A stretch of DNA of 64,000 nt from Petunia secreta (Eukaryota > Streptophyta > Magnoliopsida > Solanales > Solanaceae): contig JARKIP010000011.1 of NCBI GenBank assembly GCA_029990175.1, positions 26,386,001 to 26,450,000 of the forward strand. The letters run 5' to 3'. Both the position numbers and the translations under genes were made by a program. This document shows, one piece after another, positions 32,048 to 43,470 of this stretch. The notes under the pieces were generated by a model. That model saw nothing but the letters and a program-made list of their open reading frames with translations, was not told the origin of the DNA and did not search any database. Position 1 is the stretch's first letter. The number at the start of each line of letters is the position of its first letter.

Positions 32048-32855
32048 AGCTTATTTTAGACTACAACTTTTAAAAAAAAAAAAAAAAAATCTCTCTTTCA
32101 TAAATTTTTTGTTAAGTTATCTATGATATCCTTTGAAGAATGAAAAGAATTAAGATGGGAAGTTTCAAAAATCTTTATCTTTTATTTTTAAACTTCTTGC
32201 ACATTCCAACGTTGTCACGAATTGGAAGGAGAATAACTTTTCCTTTTCCTTTCTATCAAATTACTCTTTTTCACAATAATTATTTTATTATTTACGTGGC
32301 TTGAATATCATGATGACTAGAATAATAAATAATATGCCATAATTGTATATTACAAATGATTCCTTGATTTGTTATAAATTTAAATTTATTTTATTCGTAT
32401 TCTTCAATAAATGAGAGTTTCACTCCACTTGTAAGGTGTGAAAAATATAACGAGCAACATACAAAGAGTCTTATGAAACATATATTTTGGGACCAAGGTC
32501 TTTCTAGATTTTAAAAAAAGAAAAGATGATAACTGTTTTTTTTAATCATAGTAAAATTTTATGTTGTCATACCCGGCCGAGTGCATAGGCATCACTATCA
32601 AACCTCGTTAAATCTTGTGTCCGCAATTAGAGTTTTTTTTTAAAAAAAAAAAAAAATTTCTGTTCCTTAATAAATTATGTGTTTGTTATATCAAACTGAT
32701 ATCAGAGGCTTAGATTGAATACTTGATATTCATCACATGGGATCAAATTTAGCGAATTGTACGAAGTAAACAAATTCAACAATAGATCAAAGTTTAGTTT
32801 AATTTTATGGCTAATATTAGTTAATAAAAGGCGTCAACTCTATTATTTGGAGGGA
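31889..32855. other. AT-rich intergenic stretch, no gene
   Basis: It includes a short (TA)n at 32025-32045 and poly-A and poly-T runs at about 32072-32090 and 32632-32655. No gene or transposon end was recognised. Confidence 0.55.
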
Positions 32856-32859
32856 AAAT

Positions 32860-33026
32860 TTAGTGGACAAATTTTTCACTACGAAATTAAAATTTCGTCA
32901 CTAAATAACGTGCCTTAAGCTTTTTGAGATGAACTAAAAGCTTTGTCACGAAAAGGGAATAATTAGTGACGAATTTTATAGCGTTAGCAAAAAATTTCAT
33001 AGTTAAATATCATATTTGTTGTAGTG
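32860..33026. mobile_element. CACTA terminus or CACTA-derived MITE
   Basis: It ends ATTTGTTGTAGTG at 33026, the CACTACAACAAAT terminus, preceded by subterminal TTCGTCACTAA and TAGTGACGAA words as in the element at 1-1264. A CACTACGAAATT word at 32877 could be the other end of a 150-bp element. The flanking triplets do not match, so a solo terminus is equally possible. Confidence 0.6.
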
Positions 33027-33597
33027 TGATGTGAGTTGTCCTAAAGTATGAAATATAGTTTTTCACCTGTAAGTATGAAAAATGATGACAAAGCAAACTA
33101 CAAAACAAACCTTGAGTATGATTTACATTAGCATTACGGATAACATTCATGACGCGATTGGTGGTGAGGAAACTTTATGTGTTGTGTGGAAAAATTGAAG
33201 GATCTATATCACTTTGAAATTTCACAATTTTAGCAGTTTAAAACGGTTATTAAGCTAGATATAAACAAAAAGAGGTGTTGGAGTATTTTCCGTTCTAGAT
33301 CATGTCGATTTCATTAATCTCACACAAACAGTAAAAATTTAGCTCGACAAGTTATTTTTCCTTTTCATTTATGTATTAGCAAGCAATTATTTTTTGTGCA
33401 GAAATAACCTATTTCGTGTCTTTGGCCCTATCCGACCAAAAATACAAATTTCTCCAGTGCCTTTCTTTGAAACTCAGCGCTCTATCTATTTTTTGTTGGT
33501 TCCTGCAGGTCCTCGTTGATTAGTTTTCATGGTTACGATTGTGAAATGTTGTTGTGGTTTCTAATAATGAAGTTTTGGTGTGACATTCAGTCCTCGG

Positions 33598-33858
33598 CAG
33601 TGGCGTAGCCAGAAATTCTTTTAAGGGTGTGCAAGCTTCAAAAAAATCTTCAAAATGTACAAGATGGGTTTTGATCCCGGGTTGCTTAGCTAAGTTAGAC
33701 CACCCTACACCACTAGGCTAGTACAATTAGTTATGACAAGGGTGTTCAAAATGTAATATTTAGTCATAAATAGCTAAATTTAATCCACGTACACGGTATA
33801 TTTTTTCGGCGAAGGGTGGTCAGGTGACCACCCTGACCACCATGTGGCTCCGCCACTG
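33598..33858. mobile_element. hAT-type MITE, copy 3, with perfect 8-bp TSD
   Basis: CAGTGGCGTAGCCA and TGGCTCCGCCACTG form the terminal inverted repeat. GTCCTCGG flanks it at 33590-33597 and 33859-33866. It is 261 bp long, non-coding, and the family is as at 3182 and 4523. Confidence 0.92.
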
Positions 33859-34184
33859 GTCCTCGGGTTTGAAGTTCTAGTGTTGAGGTTTGAAGTTCTA
33901 GTGTTGAGGTCCGAAGTTGCTAAGCCTAACTTCAAACTTGGAAGTCGATATGCCCAACTTCAAACTTGAAGGATGTTTAGACTTGAAAGTTTGAAAAAAT
34001 AAAAATATTTGAAGTTCAAGTTAGTAGCTAAAAAATTAAATAATTTTTAAAAACTGGTACGACCTAAATGGCACGCCTAAATAGGATGATCGCGCGCTTC
34101 TACACAACAAGGTCTCTTCCTTGAAGGAGCGGATTTAATATCTTGCAAATATTATTTAAACGAAGCTACATCAAGGTTGGTTAT

Positions 34185-34645
34185 ATTTTGAAACTTTAAT
34201 ACAAATTAATGAACATATAGTCATCAAGTATTATTAGAAAAGGGACATTTCTTTGTAGTATAAAATTTTATTTTTTCTTTTACTTTCCCTTCTTTCCTCT
34301 GATAAAAAATTAAGCATATCTTTGTGACTGAGAGTAAAGCGTATTATGGGATGGATAGAATCCTTCTACTTAAGATTAGGGGTTTCGAATTTTTGTCTTA
34401 AAATGGAAAAACTCTTAGGATGAAGCATTTCTCCTTTTATTGGTCCTATGCAATGGAAGTATAAATTGGGTATGGAATACGATATGGTTGTCAAATAAAA
34501 GCCTGAAAGTACTACTTTAACCATTTTTTTTACTTCCTTTTTCTTGGACGGAGCAATAAACAAACAAATAATTTAATAACTAGTAAAATGTGTATAACTA
34601 ATATTACGTCACAGATAATGCTAAACTAAAGACTTTTTAAAACTC
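34185..34645. repeat. Direct repeat, copy 1 (about 460 bp)
   Basis: It shares many blocks in order with 35152-35612: AATGAACATA, TTAAGCATATCTTTGTGACTGAG/TTATGACTAAG, GGAATCCTTC-like, TTTCTTGGACGGAGCAATAAACAA and ACTAATATTACGTCA. Spacing between matched anchors is 969-974 bp. It has no coding signal. Confidence 0.8.
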
Positions 34646-35151
34646 ACCAATACACACCGAGTTGTTAGCACTATAAAAGGGTTTACAATGTGCACTTGAG
34701 CTCGAGCTACAGCTGCTGGAGATAGAAACAGATTCGATCAACCCATGTAATACGCATTTTATTCTACGATTTTATCCTACTTACACCTCTATCATTTCTA
34801 ATTTCATTTGGTTAATGAAGAAAATAGGAATATCGGTGGTCTGATATAATTACAAACAAGTAAATGGAATTGCATACTTTTTGGCTCAAGAAGCTATCAA
34901 CTAAGGCAAATCAAATAGTCTCGTTAACTTAGCAATCCCTCCCGGCCCGCTACTTAGATAATATTTTACTAGTAGATAGGGAATGGATAGTCGGTGTTAC
35001 ATCTTTTTCTCATCAAATTTGTACTAATCTTTCCGGACTTAGAAATCTAAATGCTCTTAGGAGCATTATTTTGGATTGTAATATTTTAGAACGATAATAT
35101 TATATAAGTATCCCTATTTCTAATAAATTGGAAGCTTTAAGGTACCTAGTG

Positions 35152-35612
35152 TTTTAACACAAAATCAATGAACATAAATCAAGTATTTGAAGAGGAATTT
35201 GGTGAGATGTTTCTTTAAAGTATAAAATTTAATTTTTTTTCCTTTCCTTTCCTTTCCCTTCTTTTCTAGCACGAAACATTAAGCATATCTTTATGACTAA
35301 GATTAAAGCTGGTAAGGCTTACGATAGAATGTATGGAATCCTTCAACTTGTGATCAACGGTCTCGAATTTTCGCCCTTAAAATGGAAAATTCCCTATTAG
35401 AAAGTATCTTTTCTTTTATCAGCTCTATACAGTGAGTGTAAAATATGTACCAAATTTCAGATGATTATCATATAATGCAGTAAAGTATATCCCAACAATT
35501 TATTTCCTTCATTTTTCTTGGACAGAGCAATAAACAAGCAAGTAATTTTTACTTAGTGAAATGAGTATGACTAATATTACGTCAAAGATAACATTAAACT
35601 AAAAGATTCTCA
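35152..35612. repeat. Direct repeat, copy 2 (about 460 bp)
   Basis: It is the partner of 34185-34645 in the same orientation, diverged by substitutions and small indels. The 500 bp between them is unique. The ends do not look like LTRs, so a local segmental duplication is more likely. Confidence 0.8.
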
Positions 35613-36768
35613 ACATAATATAGAACCAAATATGGAAATGCGGAACTATAAAATTTATATTAGTATAAGGCCTTATTGGCAAGTATGTCACAATTCTATT
35701 AGTTAACAAAAAGGGATGTGTCATTACGTTGTGGGTCTTGTTGAGTTGGTCCCAATGATAGGTAGAGAACAACTTGAAGATTTCTGCGTAGGGGCCATTT
35801 CCATTATATGCATTCGTCTGTTTATGTGACACAATACATATAAATGCAAGTAGCTAGGTCGTTCGATATGATTTTTGAGGGATTGCATATATATTAAAAT
35901 ATAAATGACAAGATACTTTTGTCTTGTTCTTCCAGCAAATTCTAACAAAAGCTAGAACAAATTCAAGAGAAGGGAAAATGGAATGAGTTTTTTTTTTTTT
36001 TTTCTGGTCATTAAAAAGTAACATATATATCTATGAATTCTTTGAGGGTTATATACCATATTAGGAATTGTAAAATTTGTACTTTTATATGGTACTCGTG
36101 ATAGGCTAGAATCTCCATTTCAACAATAGGTAGTACATAGAATTCTCTCCGAGTAATTAAACATATATACTAGCATGAATACAATTTAAAGAAAATTCAA
36201 ATCCAGTGGACCTTTTAACTTTTTGTTCGAGTAGGTTGATGTGGTACGTAACTTTATTTTTACAATTTGATAGGTTATAAGTATTATATTTGAAAGCTCA
36301 TTGCTGCTCATGGCCAATGTACACACACAAAAAAACACATACATTTCCCAGTATATATTAAACACCAAGGGCATGATAGCTGTAGTTCTAGGTCCCATAT
36401 TGTACGTTGGGTATATGTGTTAGCATTGAACAGTGATAGTTCGAGGGTGTGGTAGCTAGTAGTTGCAATACTCTTGGTTCCCCCACTCACTTATGAGCCA
36501 CCAAGCAGTCAAGCACTAGTCACATCTTCATATGTGTCCCCAACCTTTCCTCTCACACCTAGGTGAGCCAGAATTTCACTATTATGAGTTCAGATTTTAA
36601 TTAAACAATAATCTCAAGTTCTAAAGACTGCATTATAAATTTAATAGTTTTATAAATATTTAATGATCCTTTTAGCATTAATGTAATATTTAGGTAAAAG
36701 TTACTATATTTGATTGAACCCATAACTGAACTTCTACCTTTACCGTTGCCACCACCCCGCCCCACTCC
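35613..36768. other. Intergenic stretch, no gene
   Basis: AT-rich, with a T homopolymer at about 35988-36003. No supportable gene or element was seen. Confidence 0.55.
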
Positions 36769-36778
36769 ATTTTAAAAA

Positions 36779-37767
36779 GGGTAAATATCATTTACACCCC
36801 CAACTTTGCTCTAAAAATCAAGTTTCTCCCTTAACTATGAACAATGATCATTCTCCTCCCTTCATTGTGTATAATATCTATTTTGTCCTTAAAATTTTCA
36901 TTCATCATTGATGTGCTATATTTTTATATTATGATATAACTGTTTAACCATAATGTTCTACCTATCATTTAAAAATTAATATACTTATTATAGTAATTTA
37001 ACTTCATTAATATTATAAAGAGTATAATCTTTTCATGAATTAATTATAAAGCATAATGCTATTTTTAATTAGTATTTAGTATTAAGTACACTATATGTGT
37101 ACCTATGATTCTACATACATAATAAATCTCTAGCTGCCTCTTTTTCTCTATTTATGTATGTATATTTGTTTAAACTTTACTTTCTATCTTATTCTCTATT
37201 TTGTATATAGATTTTTGAGTTTTAATTATCATAATTGAAACTATAATTTAAAATTTATTTAAGTATAAATATATGATATTTTAAATTTGTTGTACAATCT
37301 ACCGCTATTTTACTATTTTTTTTATTCATGTATTGCATGCATTAAGTATGCGATTATCAGTTCACTTCATTTTATTTTCAATTGTGTGATAAACTAAATT
37401 TGAATTTGATTTCTATTAAAAATTACAAATATAAAAAAATTACTTTTAATTTAACTTTTTATATATTTAATTTAACTTTTTATGTGTGGTTACTATTTCT
37501 TACTCTTTTTTATTTTAAAAGTTATATTTATTCATTTTATAGGTTAGTTCATAATAAATAATAAAAATTATTAATTATATTAAGGAAGAAAAAGAAAAGT
37601 TAAATAATCAAGAGGATAAAGTAGGTATTTTGAAAGATTATTTGAGAAAAAGGGGGGAGAATGATTATTTTTCATAGTTGAGGGGGGGGGGGGGGGGGGG
37701 AGGAGGGGGGAGATGGGGGAGACTTGATTTTTAGAACAAAATTCAGGAGTGTAAATAATTTTCACCT
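36779..37767. mobile_element. Non-autonomous Mutator-like element (MULE) with 10-bp TSD
   Basis: The left end begins GGGTAAATATCATTTACACC; the right end, reversed, begins AGGTGAAAATTATTTACACT. The inverted similarity extends about 85 bp (CTAAAAATCAAGT, AACTATGAACAATGATCATTCTCC). ATTTTAAAAA flanks both sides (36769-36778 and 37768-37777), fitting the 9-10-bp duplications of Mutator-like elements. The 989-bp body is AT-rich without genes. A G homopolymer of about 19 at 37682-37700 lies in the right inverted repeat. Confidence 0.75.
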
Positions 37768-37777
37768 ATTTTAAAAA

Positions 37778-39262
37778 AGATCCTGATAAAATTTTATACA
37801 TTGGTAATGTATAACTTTTTAATTAAGATTGAGATACAATGTAATTAACCAACTATAATTAAGATTTTAAGTAATTAAATAAAGATTACACTATACACAT
37901 TATTTTGATATTGATGTCGATCATTTTAATATGATACAACAATAATATATTCAGTATTATTTGTGGATCTGGGGAGCATAAAAGAGTACTTCACCATCAT
38001 TTTAATATAATATTATAAAATAATTTTACCCTATTAATGTGTAAATGTTAAATTCATTTCGAAAGCCCAATGAACCCGTGGTGCCCCCAACCTAGGTACG
38101 TGTCCACGGACCATGACTCAGCCCATCAACATACGAACAAATTAAATGTCCTTTAAAACATGCTTACCTAAGAGATATTTATGATATGTGAGTTTAATTT
38201 TAGTTTTTGGTTACTAAATGAAAGGGTACCCCGTACCCAACAAACTCTAATGTTTTATCACCGTTGCTTTCTTACGGTATAAATCAAGGGCCCCTTTATA
38301 CGAATGAATATTGAAAGATCCGTATCATACGGTTCTTTATAAATCACCATCATCGAGAGATAATAAGTCATATAAATCCATATAGTACGCGATTTAATAA
38401 AGAAAATTTATGAATATGCACACTAGTTCTTTATTAATAGTCTCTCTTTTCTCATTTGTGTAGTTTGTCGGAACCAAAATGGATAAAATTTTATGGAGAT
38501 GATACCTCCACATTAACCTCTCGTTAGTCCTTTGTGTACTCGTCTCTTTAATGTTACTCATCCCATCTAGGAAAAGTTGAAATCTTAAAAGAGAACTGTG
38601 GATCATTGGTTTATAATTAGCCAATAAGAATATAATGAGAAGAAACGTATTGTACTAGCATTGGGATACAAATTACACTACGGCCTATGGGTGGCTCACT
38701 ATCGCAATTAGCTTGTTTGTATACCTGGAACTCTGATCGTTTTCGCCCTTTACTTCCTCTATGATTATTTACTTGTTGTTTTTCTTAAGATGGTGTCACT
38801 CTGTGGTATATTTGCATTTTGTTTTGTAGAAAAAAAATTATTTACACACGCACATTACATATGTACTTATATATATCTAACTTCTTTTAATCAAAACGCG
38901 CCGCATCAGATGACACCCTTACCAAAGAGTGTTTCCGCCACTAAACAGCTTCTCAATCATTGCTTTTGACACCAAACCTCCTAGACCCCCCCCCCCCCCA
39001 CAAATCCCAGCCCAATCCTAGGCCCCCCTCTCAAATAAATTCTTCTTGGCAGAGGCAAGTAAGAAGAGTGGATGCATTTGACCATCTGAGTAATAAATGA
39101 GGTAAATCTGTTATATGGCCTCAAAAATATTCTCATGTTTCATATAAGTGCTGGAGCAGTTCTCAGAGTAGTACAGAGAATGAGTTTGAATTCGTACAAC
39201 TCAACAAAATGAGCTGTTGATTGTAACAACAACATTTGGACTTTCAAACGCGTAGATTAATA
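37778..39262. other. Intergenic stretch, no gene
   Basis: No gene was found. A C homopolymer is at about 38986-38999. Confidence 0.55.
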
Positions 39263-39504
39263 CTCCCTCCGTTCCATAATAGATGTGCTAGTTTGATTTG
39301 AATCGAAGTTTAATAAATGTGGAAAGACTTTTTAAACTTATGGTCTAAAATAAATCATTGATAAACGTGTGACTATAAATCATCTCTTTAAGGGGAAAGT
39401 GGTAAATTTAAAAGTAAATTGTTTCAAAATATAGAATTGTGTCATTCTTTTTTAAACAGACTAATAAGGAAATTGTATCATTATTATTGGAACTGATGGA
39501 GCAG
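39263..39504. mobile_element. Stowaway-type MITE, second copy
   Basis: It starts CTCCCTCCGTTCCATAATAG and ends TTGGAACTGATGGAGCAG, imperfect inverted repeats, flanked by TA at 39261-39262 and 39505-39506. It is more diverged than the copy at 9880-10154. Confidence 0.8.
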
Positions 39505-39506
39505 TA

Positions 39507-40635
39507 GTATTCATAAACACACACTTATGGCCACGTATTTTTTTTTTTTTTTTCTTTTGTATCTTTGATGACTTGAAAATTATATTATATGTTTCGGGAC
39601 CTGTTATTATTTTAGATCTTGACATGATCATATATGACTCCCGGACAACGTTAGGGTTTGAATGTTAGTTGTACATATTTTCTGTAGGGCATATTCAGTA
39701 GTACTATTAGTTTGGCAGTATTTTGATCTTATTCGAGATATTTTCTTGCATTAGAATGTTTTAACAGTAGTCTGGTAGTAAAGGTTTGACATCTCGTCAT
39801 TATTTCGTTAAGATACTTTTTATGAGGTTAAATCTGCAAGTTCCTAATTGTTTCCATATGAAGTTAATGATGTATGATTTGATCATTCACTCTTTAAATT
39901 TATCGTTGCAAATCGTCTCATATACTCATAGATTTCTAAATAAAACTCCAAGCCAAATTAGACAATAAAATGTAGACCAATTTCTCAAAATATTTTGATA
40001 CGTTAAATCCAATCAATTATGTTGATGCTCACTTAAGTTAATTAAGGACAAATACAAAATATTTTGTTAACAACAATGAGTATGGATTGCCCCATAATAT
40101 AAATGAAGGTTAAACTTAAATGTTGCATATTAATATGTCAGAATGTACTTTGACTAATTTCACTTTTTCCCCTCTCTTTAATTTATATACATTGGGAGAT
40201 GCAAGTCCTAGAGGTGATTAATCTTTCACTTTTGATGTTATTATCTCCTTCCCATTGTATTTTATTTGTTATGTTTATCTTTTACATGTCCTTTAAAAAA
40301 ATACTAATAAGGAGGTTTTTGATTGTTTAATCCTGATTTATATCTTTGATCTTCTATCATATTAATGTCTCTTCAATAAATTTTATTTTGTTCTTTACTT
40401 TCAAAATCAATTGATATTACAGACATGGTAGAAAAATAATTAGTTTAATATAAGTATTTTTAATCAAATACTTTTAGTACCATTACAAATAAAATGGTAC
40501 GCGTTTTAATACCTTTAGGGTCGAGTTCTCAATATGGCAATGGATCATTTTGTTTCAACTGTATAAAGGAAAGTAACGTCTTACACGAACAGCCAACCAA
40601 ATTCACTATTTACATTTTCTAGCTGATATACATTG
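39507..40635. other. AT-rich intergenic stretch, no gene
   Basis: Nothing recognised; includes a T run at about 39539-39553. Confidence 0.55.
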
Positions 40636-40844
40636 ATTTTACATATTTATACATATATATACAAAAAAAAATACATATGAATTATCAAATTTTTACACAA
40701 AAGTTCAATTTTTAGAACTTAATCACCAAACATAGCAATATTTTAGCAAAATAATCCTAAATAGAGGAAAATACAAGTTAACTACAAACATAACAAAAAC
40801 ATAGCAATATTTTTCCATAACATACAAAACCCTTACATTCTTCC

Positions 40845-41035
40845 TCCTATTTCTCCCACGGCCACTTTTGCTCCTTCCATTTCCCCCTATTTCACTTTTA
40901 CTCCTTCCATTTCCCCCAATTTCACTTTTACTCCTCCCATTTCTCCCAATTTCACTTTTCCTCTCACCATTTCCTTCAATTTCATTTTTTCTCCTCTCAT
41001 TTCCCCCAATTTCACTTTTCCTCATCCCATCCTCA
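40845..41035. repeat. Tandem repeat, unit about 31 bp (CCCAATTTCACTTTTACTCC)
   Basis: About six imperfect copies of a pyrimidine-rich unit, ending where the 33-bp array begins. The reverse strand reads RKSEIGGNGR-type repeats, a by-product. Confidence 0.88.
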
Positions 41036-41690
41036 TTGTATCACGTTGTATCTCACTGTATCTCGATGTTTCTCAACTACCAACTATCTCGTGTCTCATT
41101 GTATCTCAACTACCAACCACCTCGTATCTAACCGTATCTCGCCTACCAACCACATCATATCTAACCGTATCTCAACTACCAACCACATCGTGTCTAACAG
41201 TATCTCAACTACCAACCACCTCGTATCTAACCGTATCTCGCTTACCAACCACATCGTATCTCAACTACCAACCACCTCGTATCTAACCGTATCTCGCCTA
41301 CCAACCACATCGTATCTCACTGTATCTCAACTACCAGCCACCTCTTCTAACCGTATCTCGCCTACCAACCACATCGTATCTCATTGTATCTCACTGTATC
41401 TCAACTACCATCCAACCGTATCTCGCCTACCAACCACATCGTATCTCATTGTATCTCAACTATCAACTACCTCGAATCTAATCGTATCTCGCCTACAAAC
41501 CACATCGTACATCATTGTATCTAACCGTATCTCGCCTACCAACCACATCGTATCTCATTGTATCTCAACTACCAACCATCTCGTATCTAACCGTATCTCG
41601 CCTACCAACCACATTGTATCTCATCGTATCTCAACTGCCAAGCACATCGTATCTCAACTCCCAACCACCTCGTATCTAATCGTTTGTGCG
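41036..41690. repeat. 33-bp minisatellite (GTATCTCGCCTACCAACC-type), about 20 units
   Basis: Units alternate GTATCTAACCGTATCTCGCC and TACCAACCACATC-type halves, with a variant TCAACTACCAACCACCTC. The period of 33 bp, a multiple of three, keeps a 238-codon frame open (41046-41762) with an 11-residue repeat such as VSNRISPTNHI. Unit-length changes later shift the repeat to another phase. It looks like satellite sequence rather than a gene. Confidence 0.9.
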
Positions 41691-41699
41691 TTTTTTCTC

Positions 41700-42320
41700 A
41701 TTGTTTTTAAACTATTTCACCTTTTTGCATTGTTTCACATTATTTTTTACATTTTGTTTTGAACTTTTTTACTAGCGGTTTCAAACTGTTTCAGCACTGT
41801 ATGACACTGTATCTGCACTATTTTTGCTCCGTATCAAACTGTATCTCATTGTATCTATGATGTTTCAACACTGTTTCGAATATTTCAGCATAATTTCAAG
41901 TAGTTTTGCACCGTATCTAACTATTTCTAGACTGTATCCAGCTATTTCTAGACTGTTTTAGCATTTGTTTAATCCTGTTTGTTTGCTGTTTCACATTATT
42001 TTTTGCATTTTATTTCGGACTTTTTCACTAGCTATTTTAAACTGTTTCAGCATTGTATCTGCATTATTTTTGCTCTGTATCGAGTCATATCTAACTGTTT
42101 CTGCACCGTCTCAGGTTGTGTTCAGCACTGTATCAAATTATTTCTGCATTGTTTCGGGTTGTGTTCAGCACTGTATCAAACTATTTTTGCATTGTTTCAG
42201 GTTGTTTCCAGCACTATATCAGACTGTTTCTGCACCGTTTCAGGTTGTGTTCATATTATTTCAACGTCGTTTTAGACTGTATCAAATTGTTTCAACGTCG
42301 TTTCAGTAAATCAACAAAAA
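41700..42320. repeat. Degenerate repeat array of TGTTTCAGCACTGTATC-type words
   Basis: Irregular repeats of TGTTTCA, CACTGTATC, GCACCGTTTCAGG and GTTGTGTTCAGCACTG continue the composition of the preceding array with longer units (about 50-55 bp at 42110-42250). The open frames here are repeat artefacts. Confidence 0.75.
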
Positions 42321-42466
42321 AGACTGCGTCGATGTTATTTTTCATAAATTCACTAAATTCCATGTCCTTTTTGTAGTAACCCAATATCCACCCCCTTAAG
42401 TTTAGAAACACTATTTGTACACAAATTTTTAGAGAGAGAAACCAAGTATGATTTAGAGAGAGAAAT

Positions 42467-42765
42467 ATGAAAAGCATTTTCAAGAAGCTTCATAATCTTA
42501 ATCGATCCAATGACACTTCATTAGCCATATCATCATCATTTTCACCGTTAATTGTATCATCATCCACATCATGTACTACCGATCATCGGAATTCGAGCTC
42601 AATCATCACCATTAAGTCCGCCCAGCACCTCCACGGCCCTGGCAGCTGCTGGTGGCAGAGGAAGAGTACTGAATAATATTTCAACGATTAATAATCGAAA
42701 TGAAAGTAATGCCTCTCACCTTAGCTTCACGTTTTTTGCATTTTTGCTGGTAGAGAAATAAACAA
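42467..42765 (+). pseudogene. EDR1-like protein kinase, first-exon fragment
   Basis: It begins MKSIFKKLHNLNRSND, very like the N-terminus of EDR1-type Raf-like MAPKKKs. A Ser-rich segment (SSSFSPLIVSSSTSCTTDHRNSSS) follows, and then in another frame SPPSTSTALAAAGGRG. A frameshift near 42595 is required. The frame ends at 42761, long before any EDR1 or kinase domain, so only part of exon 1 is present. The intact relative would act in defence and ethylene signalling. It may have been carried here by a transposon (see 40636-43470). Identification rests on the short N-terminal motif. Confidence 0.5.
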
Positions 42766-43082
42766 TAATTTCTTCATATTTACAGGCTCCATTCAAGTAA
42801 ATCTCGTGTCTTTGTCAGTACCACATGTTCCCAGTCAAAGCTCAAAAAGTAATATAGTACATCTTCGAACCTTTTTCATAATAGCCATGCTACGTTAGGA
42901 TATTTAATTTGAGCTAGCAGTAAAAAGATTTAGCACAAAATTTACTTCGCAGTCAGCATTAAATTCATTAGATCAGATCTCTTTGTTTTGGTTTTCAGCG
43001 TAGTGTTTCGTCTTCGCAAGCTTAGGAATCTTTCAGGTGCGATGTTAGATCAACGGCGGCACAGATTTGACCAGGAAATGGC

Positions 43083-43277
43083 ATGGACGGTGACGATTTA
43101 ATTCGGTTTGTGTCGGAATTGAAAGGGAGGAAGAAATTGGGGCACTCGATTTTCGGTGGTGTCCCTCCCGTTCTACTCCATATTGTCTCTATCCGTTCCG
43201 CCGAATCTGGAGTGGGGGGTGATGGTGCAGGGGTGGTGGGGGTTAGGGGTGGGGTGGGCGGCGTCAGTGGATTTTGA
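43083..43277 (+). other. Short GC-rich gene-like piece, unidentified
   Basis: It opens MDGDDLIRFVSELKGRKK and continues IFGGVPPVLLHIVSIRSAES before turning into Gly-rich low complexity (GGGGTGGGG tracts). The composition differs from the AT-rich flanks, which suggests a captured exon, but I do not recognise the family. Confidence 0.3.
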
Positions 43278-43470
43278 GGTATGAGTGGTATGGGAGTTGT
43301 GAAGGATTTTGGGGATAGGGGTTGAAGTTAGGGTTTGTTTGGAAAATTGTGATTTATCTTGTTTATTGTGAAATATGCTTAAAAAAAATATTGCTACGTG
43401 TTGTAATTTGTAAAGTATTACTATTTTTGTGTAATATAGAGTGTATATTTGCATAGATATGTAAAAATCC

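Larger units (their letters stand above)
40636..43470. mobile_element. Possible Pack-MULE-like element bounded by imperfect inverted repeats
   Basis: The left flank (40636-40760) and the reversed right flank (43470-43375) share, in the same order, TTTTACATAT, a TACAC/ACACAAAA word, ACTTA-CA and GTAGCAATATTTT/CATAGCAATATTTT. Between them lie minisatellites and two gene-like pieces: an EDR1-like first exon at 42467 and an unidentified piece at 43083. AT-rich inverted ends around GC-richer gene fragments fit a Pack-MULE. The identity of the ends is low and no target duplication was found, so this is tentative. Confidence 0.4.

Noticed and set aside
34840..35000. Weak LINE RNase H-like reading (YFLAQEA)
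   Set aside because: Only a handful of residues match and stops intervene; too short to call.
41046..41762. 238-codon frame considered as a Ser/Asn/Thr-rich repeat protein
   Set aside because: It consists of a 33-bp minisatellite whose unit length is a multiple of three and drifts between frames; no leader, domain or splice context supports a gene.
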